Both the position numbers and the translations under genes were made by a program. Source: Rhizobium herbae (lineage in GTDB: Bacteria; Pseudomonadota; Alphaproteobacteria; Rhizobiales; Rhizobiaceae). Taken from it: a stretch of DNA of 64,000 bases. Shown here in pieces: positions 8,623 through 17,326 of this stretch. The notes under the pieces were generated by a model. It saw only the letters and a list, made by a program, of their open reading frames with translations, had not been told where the DNA came from and searched no databases. Numbering within the stretch: the stretch's first letter is position 1; each line of letters opens with the position of its first letter. The stretch lies in the NCBI RefSeq assembly GCF_017873135.1, contig NZ_JAGGJV010000006.1, positions 248,001 to 312,000 on the forward strand, given 5' to 3'.

Positions 8623-9428
8623 TGATCCATGAAGGGCTTGCCAACCGCATCCTGCTTTGGGCGATCACCATCGCCGGGCTGATCGTCATCTATGCGCCGC
8701 CGCTCTACCTGCTGGCCGTGTCGTTCAATCCCGCTCTGCAGCCCGGCCTGCCGAGACTGTCTGACCTCAGCCTGACTTGGTATGCGGCGCTGCCGAAGGA
8801 GCGGGCGCTTGTCGGGGCGCTGCAGCAGTCGCTGATCATCGCGACGGTGACGGCGGTGATGGCAACCGGCATGTCGCTGCTGGCAGCCCTTGCCTATTTC
8901 GAGCTGCGCGCGCAACGGACGGCCTGGTTCCTGACGGTGATCCTGCCGATGTTCGTTCCGGGGGTCATCCAGGGGCTGGCGCTGTCGGCGGTGTTCACCC
9001 GCAGTGGCATCAAGGCTTCCAGCCTGACGGTCATCGCCGGCCACCTCCTGTGGGCCATGCCCTTTGCCTTCATCGTCATTCTCACCAGCTTTGCCGCCGT
9101 GCGCCGCTCCTATCTGGTTGCTGCCGCCGATCTGGGGGCGACGCGGTGGCGCCAGTTTGTCGATATCACCCTGCCGCTGATCCGCCCCGGGCTGGTGAGC
9201 GCCTTCATCTTTTCCTTCCTGCTGTCGCTCAACGAATTCACCCGCGCCTTCTATCTGGCCGGCCGTCAGAACACCCTGCCGGTCGTGCTGTTCGGCAAGA
9301 TGAATTCGGGCGCGTCACCGGTGATCTACGCCATGTCGGGCGCCATCTTTCTGGCCTCTGTCGCATGCGTCGCGTTGATTGCGATCCGGTCCATATGGCC
9401 GGGCGCAGGCAAGCGGTCGCCCCGGTAA
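8619..9428 (+). CDS. ABC importer permease, PotC-like
   Basis: 269 residues. ATG 8619 overlaps the previous stop by 4 bases; ATG 8622 is an equally possible start one codon later. A longer frame is open upstream, but that part is antisense-frame noise inside the first permease gene. Six predicted membrane helices and an EAA-type loop (AAADLGATRWRQFVDITLPL) identify a PotC-type permease. It is the last gene of the hyuBA-pot-like operon; the next gene is convergent with 42 bases between them and no clear terminator. Confidence 0.9.
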   Translation: MMIHEGLANRILLWAITIAGLIVIYAPPLYLLAVSFNPALQPGLPRLSDLSLTWYAALPKERALVGALQQSLIIATVTAVMATGMSLLAALAYFELRAQRTAWFLTVILPMFVPGVIQGLALSAVFTRSGIKASSLTVIAGHLLWAMPFAFIVILTSFAAVRRSYLVAAADLGATRWRQFVDITLPLIRPGLVSAFIFSFLLSLNEFTRAFYLAGRQNTLPVVLFGKMNSGASPVIYAMSGAIFLASVACVALIAIRSIWPGAGKRSPR

Positions 9429-9470
9429 GGGGTGGAAGATATGGGGCACGTTCTGGCAGACGCTTGCGTT

Positions 9471-10754
9471 TTATCGCGCTGGTGGAAGACATGCCAGTTC
9501 GTATGCGGCGAGAACGGCATCGACGGAAGCAATCAGGATTGTCTCGGGCTCACCTGCCCCTGCCAGCTGAGCGAGGTCATTTGGCAGATACTGGTGCGCC
9601 AGCGTTTCCGGGATCGCTTTTCCCTTGAGGGCCGTCATGAGTTTCGCAACGGCTGCTTCCGCATCGGGCTTGCCCCAATAATAACGGATACGGTCGCTGT
9701 AGCTGTAGTGTCTCTGAAGGCGAAGCGCGGTTTCGTCTCCGTGATAATGCCCCTTCCAATCGCCGGGTGACGCAAGCATCGTGTCTTCCATGGCCTTCGC
9801 AAGGGGACGATCTCCATAGCCCTCGACCAGCTCCGAGGCGATCATGTCGAGGGCATAAACGGCTTCGCGGTACGCAAATGTCAGGCCCGGTCCGACCTTC
9901 AGGATCGGGAACCCGTCGCGAACCAGCGAAGTAAGCGCCGCCTCGGTCTGATAGTCGGTGGAATGGGCCTCGAAGACCAGCTGGGGTTGCTCGTCAAGCA
10001 GGGCCGCAAGGTCCGACGCGCGCTCCGATTTGTAAGCGATGACGTTGTCGCTTCCGAACTCGACCCCGGGCTGAACGACGAACGCGATGACGCGGGAAAA
10101 TGCGTCCGCAAGGCCCGCCTGCTGAAAGACGGCCCGATGGATTTCGATCGTCGACCGCGCGGCGTCAGGCGATGTCGGTTCCACGCTGCTCAAAACGTGA
10201 TCGGCGCCGCCGGGGACCGGAACCTCTGTTCCCAGGATATAGACCGGCGGCTGGACATTGGCCGCAAGAGCTGCCTTTTCCGCTAAAAGCGCCAACCGCG
10301 CCGCCCGTTGCGCGATCGCCTTGTCGTCGAGGGCCGCCGGCTCGCCGGCGCAGCCCATCGAAGCGTCGAGATGAATCTTGGAGAAGCCGGCCCGCACATA
10401 GGCATCGACCATCGCCTCGGCCTTTTCCATCGCCCTGTCCGGCTGTTCCTTCCTCCAGGGATTGGGACCAAGGTGATCTCCACCGTAGATGATGTGGCTC
10501 CGGTCCAACCCCTCTTCGTCGGCGATACGGTTGACGAAATCGATGAAGGCCTGCGGCGTCATGCCTGTATAGCCGCCCAGATGATTGACCTGATTGCAGG
10601 TCGCCTCGATCAGGACCTCGCGGCCGCTCAGGGCCGCGCGTCTCACCGCAGCCCGCAGCACAATGGGATGCGCGGAGCATACGGACGTGATGCCGAAGGG
10701 ATTGCCATTGCGCCTCGACGGTGCCAGCCGCATCAGAATCTCATTCATGAGCAT
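9471..10754 (-). CDS. PF08013 protein: D-tagatose-6-phosphate 4-epimerase or KbaZ/GatZ-type aldolase subunit
   Basis: 427 residues with the GatZ/KbaZ family signatures [44 protein letters not shown] and [16 protein letters not shown]. In enterobacteria this family is called the non-catalytic subunit of tagatose-bisphosphate aldolase. In Agrobacterium tumefaciens C58 a PF08013 member was shown to epimerise D-tagatose 6-phosphate to D-fructose 6-phosphate. No class II aldolase (KbaY/GatY) gene is present here, and a PfkB kinase and polyol dehydrogenases are adjacent, so the epimerase role is favoured. Its start overlaps the kinase stop by 14 bases (ATG 10754, or 10748 two codons on), so the two are coupled. 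Confidence 0.85.
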   Translation of the reverse strand: MLMNEILMRLAPSRRNGNPFGITSVCSAHPIVLRAAVRRAALSGREVLIEATCNQVNHLGGYTGMTPQAFIDFVNRIADEEGLDRSHIIYGGDHLGPNPWRKEQPDRAMEKAEAMVDAYVRAGFSKIHLDASMGCAGEPAALDDKAIAQRAARLALLAEKAALAANVQPPVYILGTEVPVPGGADHVLSSVEPTSPDAARSTIEIHRAVFQQAGLADAFSRVIAFVVQPGVEFGSDNVIAYKSERASDLAALLDEQPQLVFEAHSTDYQTEAALTSLVRDGFPILKVGPGLTFAYREAVYALDMIASELVEGYGDRPLAKAMEDTMLASPGDWKGHYHGDETALRLQRHYSYSDRIRYYWGKPDAEAAVAKLMTALKGKAIPETLAHQYLPNDLAQLAGAGEPETILIASVDAVLAAYELACLPPAR

Positions 10755-11742
10755 TCTCCGTCGTGGTCGCAGTGATGAAGGCTTCGAGGTTCGCCAGACT
10801 GGAGACGCCTTCCATCGGCCCCTGCCTGGTCACATTGCGGGCACCTGATGCATTGGCGAGCAGGAGCGCCCTTTCGGGCTCCATGCCCATGCGGCGGCAC
10901 GTGAGGTAGGTCGCGCCGAAACAGTCGCCCGCGCCCGTCGGGTCAACTTCGTCAACAATGAATGCAGGGCAATCGGCCCGCTTGCCATCGCGGCCGAAGA
11001 ATGATGAGCCGTCCCGGCCACGTTTCAGCACGATTTCGTTGACGCCGGCATCCAGGAGCTTCGTGACCGCGGCCGCTTCGTCGGTTTCGCCGGCGGCGGC
11101 GAGGAGTTCCTCTCCCGAGGGAAGCAACAGGTCGGTGACCGCGATAATCTCGTCCAGAAGCGTGCGCCCGCGTTCGGCATCGAGCAATTCTTTGCGAATG
11201 TTCGGATCGAAGGAGACCGACCCGCCGCGGCGCTTCACCGTCTTGATGGCATAGTCCAGAACCTCGGCCACGCCGGGAATGGCAAAGGCCGATCCCATGA
11301 TATGGACGTGGCCGGCGCGCTCCACCAGAGTCCGCGCGGTTTCCGTCATCCTGATGTCACCCGCTGCGGAATGCGCGATGTTGAAGACGAAATCGCGAAC
11401 ACCGTCAGGGCGGTATCGGACGAATGCGCTTCCGGTGGGTTTGTCGTCGATAATCGAGATCGCCGAAACATCGACACCGTCGCGTCTGAGGCGTTCGATG
11501 TTCAGCATGCCGAAATCGTCGCTTCCAACGCTGGCAATGATCCCTGCAGACCCGCCCATCCACGCCACCTGATCGATGAAGATGGCGGGAGCGCCGCTTG
11601 GATAGGGCCCGATCAGCGACTGCGGCTCCAGAAATCCCGAGCCAACCGTCGTCGCCATGATCTCCACGAGGATTTCGCCAACCGTAACCGTGGGTCCAAG
11701 CATTTCCGGCGCCAGGCCCCGGATATTCGAAACGGACAACAT
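10741..11742 (-). CDS. PfkB-family sugar kinase, probable D-tagatose 6-kinase
   Basis: 333 residues from ATG 11742; a GTG at 11760 would add six residues but would place the GGGAGG ribosome site inside the gene. PfkB signatures are visible: [16 protein letters not shown] near the N-terminus and [18 protein letters not shown] near residue 260, the latter holding the catalytic Asp of GAGD and the anion hole. Ribokinase-family kinases phosphorylate free ketoses. Next to a PF08013 gene and polyol dehydrogenases, phosphorylation of D-tagatose to D-tagatose 6-phosphate is the best match, by analogy with A. tumefaciens. Divergent from the SmoE-like gene. Confidence 0.85.
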   Translation of the reverse strand: MLSVSNIRGLAPEMLGPTVTVGEILVEIMATTVGSGFLEPQSLIGPYPSGAPAIFIDQVAWMGGSAGIIASVGSDDFGMLNIERLRRDGVDVSAISIIDDKPTGSAFVRYRPDGVRDFVFNIAHSAAGDIRMTETARTLVERAGHVHIMGSAFAIPGVAEVLDYAIKTVKRRGGSVSFDPNIRKELLDAERGRTLLDEIIAVTDLLLPSGEELLAAAGETDEAAAVTKLLDAGVNEIVLKRGRDGSSFFGRDGKRADCPAFIVDEVDPTGAGDCFGATYLTCRRMGMEPERALLLANASGARNVTRQGPMEGVSSLANLEAFITATTTENAHE

Positions 11743-11830
11743 CAACCTCCCTTGATCCACTCAAGCCCTGGATATTTTCCAGCGCTGCTGGCTAAAGAGC
11801 CGAATAGTCGGCATGCCGGACGCAGTCAAC

Positions 11831-11854
11831 AATAATTTACGCGCGGTAATTATT
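11831..11854. promoter_or_regulatory. 24-bp imperfect palindrome with CGCGCG centre, candidate LacI-type operator
   Basis: Arms AATAATT (11831-11837) and AATTATT (11848-11854) flank a CGCGCG core, and 20 of the 24 positions obey the symmetry. A palindrome centred on a CpG step is the usual shape of LacI/GalR-family operators. It sits about 90 bases upstream of the kinase start, within the promoter region of the minus-strand kinase-epimerase operon. The LacI-type gene at 15423-16463 is the natural candidate regulator; this is inference. Confidence 0.55.
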
Positions 11855-11977
11855 TTTGCGGTGCATGATTTTGTTGCGGCGCATGCATATGCGGTCGCAG
11901 GTGTGAAAATTATGATTTTATATCAGTTATATAACCAAAACTCGAGAAAACGGAACTCTACTCGAATACTCTTCTGC

Positions 11978-12038
11978 TTGACAAGTGCTGTGATATTGTC
12001 GGATACAAAGTTTACGCATGTAAGTTTTATGCGTGAAC
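11978..12038 (+). promoter_or_regulatory. Promoter with overlapping inverted repeat, upstream of SmoE-like gene
   Basis: TTGACA (11978-11983), an 18-base spacer and GATACA (12002-12007) make a sigma-70-type promoter with a consensus -35 and a weak -10. The expected transcription start falls in an inverted repeat: GTTTACGCAT (12010-12019) and ATGCGTGAAC (12029-12038), 10-bp arms with one mismatch and a 9-base spacer. A dyad over the start site is a classical repressor position. The remaining part of 11761-12062 is AT-rich and carries no gene. Confidence 0.55.
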
Positions 12039-12062
12039 ATCCGTTTAGGAGGAGCGGGAATC

Positions 12063-13376
12063 ATGAGGAACATCATTCGAATTCTATCTTCGTCCGCCGT
12101 CGGCTTCGGTCTGATGGCAGGAATGGCCTTTGCCGAGGAATTGACGATCGCGACCGTCAACAACGGCGACATGATCATCATGCAGAAGCTGTCGGCCGAG
12201 TGGGAAAAGCAGAGCGGCAACAAGCTCAACTGGATCGTGCTTGAGGAAAACGTCCTGCGCGAGCGGGTGACGACGGACATCGCCACGAAGGGCGGCCAGT
12301 TCGACATCCTGACGATCGGCGGCTACGAGGCGCCGATCTGGGGCAAGGCCGGTTGGCTTGCCCCCGTCGATGACCTCGGCGACGATTATGACTATGGCGA
12401 CCTGCTGGAACCGATCAAGGCCGGCCTGACCGTCGACGGAAAGCTCTACGCGGTGCCGTTCTACACGGAAAGCTCATTCACCCTGTATCGCAAGGACCTG
12501 TTCGACGCGGCCGGCCTCAAGATGCCGGAGCAGCCGAGCTACGATCAGATCAAGGAATTCGCGGCAAAGCTGACGGACAAGTCGAAGCAGCAATATGGTC
12601 TCTGCCTTCGTGGAAAGCCGGGCTGGGGCGAGAACATGGCGTTCCTTGGAACAATGGTCAATTCCTATGGCGGCCGCTGGTTCGATATGGACTGGAAGCC
12701 GCAGCTGAATTCCGAGCCATGGAAGAAGGCCGTGACCGATTACGTCCAGCTTTTGACGGATTACGGCCCTCCAGGTGCCACGGCGAACGGCTTCAACGAG
12801 AACCAGGCCCTGTTTTCGACCGGGCATTGCGCCATGTGGATCGATGCGACATCGGCCGCCGGCCGTGTCTATGATCCGAAGCAGAGCCAGGTCGCCGACA
12901 AGACGGCGTTCACGCGCTCTCCTGTTGCCGTGACCCCGAACGGATCGAGCTGGTCATGGTCCTGGAACCTTGCCATTCCGCAGACCTCGCAAAAGGCCGA
13001 AGCCGCGAAATCGTTCCTCAAATGGGCGACATCGAAGGAATATGTGAAGCTGGTTGGCGAGACGGAAGGCTGGGTTGCCGTACCGCCAGGCACGCGCAAA
13101 TCGACCTACGCATTGCCGGAATACCAGAAGGCTGCGCCGTTTGCGGCAACGGTTCTGGAGGCCATTCTGTCCGCCGATCCGTCCAAGCCAACCAAGGACC
13201 CTGTCCCCTATACGGGTGTCCAGTTCGTGGCGATCCCCGAGTTCCAGGCAATTGGCACGGTTGTCGGCCAGCAGATCGCTTCGGCACTTGCCGGCCAGCA
13301 GAGCGTCGATGCTGCACTCGAAGCAGCGCAGACGCAGGTCGAGCGCGATATGACACGGGCTGGCTACATCAAGTGA
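12063..13376 (+). CDS. Polyol-type periplasmic solute-binding protein (SmoE/MtlE-like)
   Basis: 437 residues from ATG 12063, preceded by AGGAGGAG at good spacing. A Sec signal peptide runs from MRNIIRI to about AFAEE. The mature protein matches family-1 extracellular solute-binding proteins for sorbitol/mannitol (LTIATVNNGDMIIMQKLS, FDILTIGGYEAPIWGKAGWL, YAVPFYTESSFTLYRKDLFDAAGL). Such proteins feed an ABC importer, normally encoded by the next three genes (smoFGK type). Here none follows: 142 bases later the SDR gene begins. The binding protein must therefore use permeases encoded elsewhere, or the locus has suffered a deletion. Confidence 0.9.
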   Translation: MRNIIRILSSSAVGFGLMAGMAFAEELTIATVNNGDMIIMQKLSAEWEKQSGNKLNWIVLEENVLRERVTTDIATKGGQFDILTIGGYEAPIWGKAGWLAPVDDLGDDYDYGDLLEPIKAGLTVDGKLYAVPFYTESSFTLYRKDLFDAAGLKMPEQPSYDQIKEFAAKLTDKSKQQYGLCLRGKPGWGENMAFLGTMVNSYGGRWFDMDWKPQLNSEPWKKAVTDYVQLLTDYGPPGATANGFNENQALFSTGHCAMWIDATSAAGRVYDPKQSQVADKTAFTRSPVAVTPNGSSWSWSWNLAIPQTSQKAEAAKSFLKWATSKEYVKLVGETEGWVAVPPGTRKSTYALPEYQKAAPFAATVLEAILSADPSKPTKDPVPYTGVQFVAIPEFQAIGTVVGQQIASALAGQQSVDAALEAAQTQVERDMTRAGYIK

Positions 13377-13422
13377 GGTCTCTGCCCGCGGCTCCGGCCG
13401 CAGGGTTCCTCCCGGAGAGGGC

Positions 13423-13441
13423 CCGGCAGCTGGTCTGCCGG
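13423..13441 (+). promoter_or_regulatory. Stem-loop after the SmoE-like gene
   Basis: CCGGCAG (13423-13429), loop CTGGT, CTGCCGG (13435-13441): a perfect 7-bp stem. A second GC-rich dyad lies just upstream in 13384-13405. Both are in the 142-base gap between the binding-protein gene and the SDR gene, where other operons in this window carry a similar hairpin before their permease genes. Confidence 0.45.
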
Positions 13442-13518
13442 ACCTTTCGCATTGAAGATGAAAGCGATTTGCAAGGCCCACCCATCGCAAGTGCTGCCTG
13501 CGACTATCGGAGACTGAC

Positions 13519-14289
13519 ATGAAGCTACACAACAAGATTGCGCTGATCACCGGCGGCGCGCGCGGCATCGGGCTCGGTTTCGCCGAGGCCTTCGTCAAGG
13601 AGGGCGCAAGGGTCGTGATCGCCGATATCGACGTCCAGCGGGCCACGACCGCCGCGGCGGCAATCGGTCCGGCCGCAAAGGCTGTCAAACTCGATGTCAC
13701 GGACCTTGCGGCGATCGATACGGTCGTCAAGGCCATCGATGAAGAGTTCGGCGGCATCGACATTCTCGTCAACAACGCCGCCATCTTCGACATGGCGCCG
13801 ATCAACGAGATCACCGAAGACAGCTATAATCGGGTCTTTGCCATCAATCTGAAGGCACCGCTATTCATGATGAAGGCCGTATCCAACGTGATGATCGCGC
13901 GTGGCCGGGGCGGCAAGATCATCAACATGGCAAGCCAGGCCGGCAGGCGCGGCGAGGCGCTTGTCACGCTCTATTGCGCCTCGAAGGCCGCGATCATCTC
14001 GGCCACCCAGTCGGCGGCTCTCGCCCTCGTCAAGCATGGCATCAACGTCAATGCGATTGCGCCGGGTGTCGTTGACGGCGAGCACTGGGACATTGTCGAT
14101 GCGAAGTTTGCCGAGTGGGAAGGCCTGAAGCCAGGAGAGAAGAAGGCAGCGGTTGCTAAGTCCGTGCCGATCGGCCGCTTTGCAACGCCTGACGACCTCA
14201 AGGGGCTGGCCGTTTTTCTTGCCTCCGCCGACAGCGACTACATTCTTGCCCAGACATACAATGTCGACGGCGGAAACTGGATGAGTTGA
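13519..14289 (+). CDS. SDR-family polyol dehydrogenase (SmoS/sorbitol-galactitol dehydrogenase type)
   Basis: 256 residues. The nucleotide site ITGGARGIGLG is near residue 12, the structural NNAA motif near residue 87, and the catalytic Tyr/Lys in LYCASKAA near residue 155. The C-terminal pattern GVVDGEHWD and QTYNVDGGNWMS closely resembles Rhodobacter SmoS-type sorbitol dehydrogenase. It should oxidise a hexitol (sorbitol, galactitol or similar) at C2 with NAD+. It is followed after 23 bases by the zinc dehydrogenase gene. Family firm; hexitol choice inferred. Confidence 0.9.
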   Translation: MKLHNKIALITGGARGIGLGFAEAFVKEGARVVIADIDVQRATTAAAAIGPAAKAVKLDVTDLAAIDTVVKAIDEEFGGIDILVNNAAIFDMAPINEITEDSYNRVFAINLKAPLFMMKAVSNVMIARGRGGKIINMASQAGRRGEALVTLYCASKAAIISATQSAALALVKHGINVNAIAPGVVDGEHWDIVDAKFAEWEGLKPGEKKAAVAKSVPIGRFATPDDLKGLAVFLASADSDYILAQTYNVDGGNWMS

Positions 14290-14312
14290 GCGGACGCAGG
14301 GAGACGAAAGAC

Positions 14313-15323
14313 ATGCAAGCAATTCAATTTGTCGCCAAGGGCGTCGCAGCCCCGGCAGACCTGCCGTTGCCGGAAATCCCGCCGGGTCACGCCCTCGTGC
14401 GCGTCAAGGCGGCCGGCCTGTGCCATACCGACATCGACGTTCTGCACGGTCGTTACGGCGAGGGACGTTTCCCTCTGGTGCCGGGTCATGAATATGCCGG
14501 TGTCGTCGAGGCGATCGCCTCTGATGTGACCGGCGTTCAACCGGGTTCGAGGGTAGCGGTCGATCCCAATCTGCCCTGCGGCGAATGCAAGGCGTGCCGA
14601 AAGGGTCTTACGAATCTTTGCCGCAATCTCAAGGCCTATGGTGTGACGCACAACGGCGGCTTTGCGGAGTTCAGCGTCGTTAAAGCAAGTCATCTCCACG
14701 ATATCGGCGAGCTGCCGTTCGATGTCGCCGCCCTGGCTGAACCTCTGGCATGCGTCGTCAACGGCCTCGGTAGCGCGGACCTGAAGACCGGGCCTTTCGG
14801 GACGCAAAGCGCCCTCGTCTTCGGCGCCGGCCCGATTGGTCTGCTCCTGGCGCTCTCGCTGAAAGTGGCAGGTGTCGAGACGGTCACCGTCGCCGATATC
14901 AACGAGAACCGCCTCGCGTTCGCGCAGGAACTCGGGCTCAAGGCAGCGGTCTCGGGATCGCAGGACTTGCTGGCACGCAAGCGCGACTTTGATTTCGTTG
15001 CCGACGCCACGGGGGTCGCAAGTGTTGTCGAAGGCATGATCGGCTTCGCAGCAGACGGGGGTACTGTATTGGTGTTCGGGGTCTGCGCTCCCGATGCACG
15101 GATTTCCGTCGCACCGTTCGAGATTTTCCGCCGCCAGATCAAGCTGGTCGGTTCGCATTCGCTCAACCGCAACATACCCGGTGCCTTGGAAATCCTGACG
15201 AAGGACAAGGGTGCCATGGCGCGGCTTGTGTCGCACCGCCTGTCCTTGCCGGAGATACTGCCGTTCCTGACAACGAAGTCGAGCGATGCCGCGACGATGA
15301 AGGTACAATTCGTTGCCGACTAA
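14313..15323 (+). CDS. Zinc-dependent medium-chain dehydrogenase, probable D-altritol/polyol dehydrogenase
   Basis: 336 residues from ATG 14313, with GGGAG about 10 bases upstream; a TTG at 14286 would only add nine residues. Catalytic zinc ligands appear in AGLCHTD and PGHEYAG, and the structural zinc lobe in CGECKACRKGLTNLC. The Rossmann motif is FGAGPIGLLLALSLK. In A. tumefaciens a PF00107 enzyme next to PfkB and PF08013 genes oxidises D-altritol to D-tagatose; the same trio occurs here. The pathway would be polyol to D-tagatose, kinase, then epimerase to fructose 6-phosphate. Substrate is by analogy. Confidence 0.88.
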   Translation: MQAIQFVAKGVAAPADLPLPEIPPGHALVRVKAAGLCHTDIDVLHGRYGEGRFPLVPGHEYAGVVEAIASDVTGVQPGSRVAVDPNLPCGECKACRKGLTNLCRNLKAYGVTHNGGFAEFSVVKASHLHDIGELPFDVAALAEPLACVVNGLGSADLKTGPFGTQSALVFGAGPIGLLLALSLKVAGVETVTVADINENRLAFAQELGLKAAVSGSQDLLARKRDFDFVADATGVASVVEGMIGFAADGGTVLVFGVCAPDARISVAPFEIFRRQIKLVGSHSLNRNIPGALEILTKDKGAMARLVSHRLSLPEILPFLTTKSSDAATMKVQFVAD

Positions 15324-15422
15324 GTTTTTGAGTACGCCGCGATCGCTGGCACGCTTTCGACTTTGCGCGCACCGCTTAGTCATCTAAAAAGCCGAAAGGT
15401 TTGCCGTGTCAGGAGTAAGCAG

Positions 15423-16463
15423 TTGGGGAAAACGATCAGAACGATGGAGGATTTTTCCGAGTTCGTCGGCCTGTCGCGTCCTACAGTCTCGAAATACTTT
15501 AACGATCCCGGCTCGGTGCGCAAGAAAACCAGGGACCTCATCGAGGCGGCGCTCAAGAAGTCGGGCTTTCGGCCGAATATGTTCGCCGTCAACCTCAATC
15601 GCAGGCGCAGCAACATCATCGGCGTCATCATTCCGAATTCCACCGACCCGTTCTACATGGCGCTCACCCGCCGCATAGAGGCGACTGCCAACGAAGCCGG
15701 GTTCCTGGCCTTCGTCCTGTCATCCGATGGCAAGGCGGAGATGGAGGACCGGGCCATCAAGACGTTCAAGTCGATGAACGTCGCCGGCGCAATCATCGCC
15801 CCGCTCGGGATCAAGTCGCATCATTCAACGCTCGACCAACTCGGCAAGAGCATTCCGCTGATCTACGTGGACTCGCCGCTGGACGAAACATCGGCCTTCG
15901 TCGGAACCAACAATCGGCAAAGTTTTGGCCTGATCGTCGACTATCTGTGCCGTTCCGGGGAGCCGCCATGCTACTTCGGGATGCCGCAGGTCAATACCAA
16001 CGCGACGACGCGGCAACGTGCCTATATCGAGGCGATGGAGCAGTTTCGCTTCACGCCGGAAATCATCGATGTTCCCGACAGCGCCACCTGGGATTTCGAG
16101 CGGTTCGGTTTCGAGCAGGCAATCCGTCTGCTGGAATCCGGCGGCCGGTTGCCAACCAAAACCATTCTTTGCGCCAACGACCGGGTGGCGTTCGGCGTCA
16201 TCTCGGCGGCCTACCAGAAAGGTCTCAAGGTCGGGCACGGCGGCGACTGCGATCTGCGCGTTGCCGGCCATGACGACCATCCGCTGTCGCGCTACGCCTG
16301 TCCGCCGCTGACGACCGTCGCCCAGAATTACAACGAGATCGGACGCCGCGCGATCGAGTTGCTGCTTCACAAGCTTGGCGACGCGCCCTCCGGCCCGGGC
16401 TTCGGCGGAATGGAGGAACGTGTATTGCTGACCGCGGATATCATGCTGCGCAGTTCGGCCTAA
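15423..16463 (+). CDS. LacI-family transcriptional regulator of the polyol cluster
   Basis: 346 residues from TTG 15423, chosen because AGGAG (15410-15414) lies 8 bases upstream. The N-terminal HTH reads MEDFSEFVGLSRPTVSKYFN with a following hinge region, and the body is a periplasmic-binding-protein-like effector domain (IGVIIPNSTDPFYMALTR; VAGHDDHPLSRYACPPLTTV). The HTH is slightly unusual in starting TIRTMEDFSEFV rather than the common VTxxDVA. It sits behind the dehydrogenase genes and is convergent with the thioesterase. The palindromes at 11831-11854 and 12010-12038 are candidate operators. Confidence 0.88.
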   Translation: MGKTIRTMEDFSEFVGLSRPTVSKYFNDPGSVRKKTRDLIEAALKKSGFRPNMFAVNLNRRRSNIIGVIIPNSTDPFYMALTRRIEATANEAGFLAFVLSSDGKAEMEDRAIKTFKSMNVAGAIIAPLGIKSHHSTLDQLGKSIPLIYVDSPLDETSAFVGTNNRQSFGLIVDYLCRSGEPPCYFGMPQVNTNATTRQRAYIEAMEQFRFTPEIIDVPDSATWDFERFGFEQAIRLLESGGRLPTKTILCANDRVAFGVISAAYQKGLKVGHGGDCDLRVAGHDDHPLSRYACPPLTTVAQNYNEIGRRAIELLLHKLGDAPSGPGFGGMEERVLLTADIMLRSSA

Positions 16464-16957
16464 AGGCCGTCCGGTGTCGAGCCGGCTGCCTTGAAGCGCT
16501 CTTCGAATTCCCGTCTCAGGCTGCGCCTCACCTCCGCTGCGCGCAGGCGGCGCTTTGCTACGCCAGTCTTTGGGACATAGGCGGGCACGTTGGTTGGACG
16601 CCCCTCCGCATCGACCGCAACCATCGTGAAATAGCAGGAATTGGTGTGCCGGCGTTCGCCTGTCCGGATGGTTTCTGCCTCGACCCTGATACCGACTTCC
16701 ATCGACGTTCGGCCGGCGTAATTGATCGAGGCGCGAAAGGTAACGAGCTCGCCCACATGGATCGGTTGCCGGAAGACGACCTGGTCGACCGACAGCGTCA
16801 CGGCATATTCCTGCGAGTAGCGCGAGGCGCAGGAGAAGGCGACCCGGTCCAGAAGATTGAGAAGCGCGCCGCCATGGACCTTGCCGCTGAAATTGGCCAT
16901 GTCGGGCGTCATCAGGACAACCATCTCGAGTTGGCTCGTGTCGTGACCAGTTTCCAA
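16460..16957 (-). CDS. Hotdog-fold acyl-CoA thioesterase
   Basis: 165 residues. VVLMTPDMANFSGKVHGGALLNLLDRVAFSCASRYS and the SVDQVVFRQPIHVGE, TSMEVGIRVEAE segments are typical of the BACH/YciA-type hotdog thioesterase family (4HBT). Such enzymes hydrolyse acyl-CoA to fatty acid and CoA in the cytosol. Its stop overlaps the end of the convergent LacI gene by three bases, so no terminator separates them. It is unrelated in function to either flanking sugar cluster and is probably an independent gene. Confidence 0.88.
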   Translation of the reverse strand: METGHDTSQLEMVVLMTPDMANFSGKVHGGALLNLLDRVAFSCASRYSQEYAVTLSVDQVVFRQPIHVGELVTFRASINYAGRTSMEVGIRVEAETIRTGERRHTNSCYFTMVAVDAEGRPTNVPAYVPKTGVAKRRLRAAEVRRSLRREFEERFKAAGSTPDGL

Positions 16958-17326
16958 AGTGAACCCTCTCTCTCAATTCCGTTGCACGGTCGGCTTTGCC
17001 TGAAACCGGCTCCGATTATCTACAACGGCTCGACACTGTTCAATGCCAATCGGTGCGGGGAATTCGCGGCTGGTTCATGCGCTGCGGGTGAAACGCCCGT
17101 ATGGTCCATTGTGAATAGATGGAAATGGCGTGATCGGTCGTTGGTGGTTCTCTGTCCAAAATGCATGCATCACAATTTTTGTACACGTGCTCATTTTTGT
17201 CATCCGGCCGTTACGTTCGCCCCATAGAGCAGGATACGCCACGTTTTCGCGGGGTTGCGAAACGGCCGTCATGCGAGTGCGCCCGTTCGCAAACCCCCGC
17301 ATTGCTCTTCTCGGGAGACGAAGAAA
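16958..17326. promoter_or_regulatory. Divergent intergenic region with leader stem-loop before ABC importer
   Basis: 369 bases without a gene, between the thioesterase and a binding-protein gene. It contains the self-complementary ATGCATGCAT near 17162 and an imperfect long hairpin in the leader: GCGGGGTTGCGAAAC (17249-17263) against GTTCGCAAACCCCCGC (17285-17300), ending 26 bases before the ATG. I could not assign a clear promoter or match a riboswitch class. The hairpin could be a leader control element or simply structured DNA. Confidence 0.4.

Noticed and set aside
17249-17300. Riboswitch in the leader of the 17327 binding-protein gene
   Set aside because: A long imperfect hairpin is present but it matches no riboswitch class I know, so it is recorded only as a structured leader.
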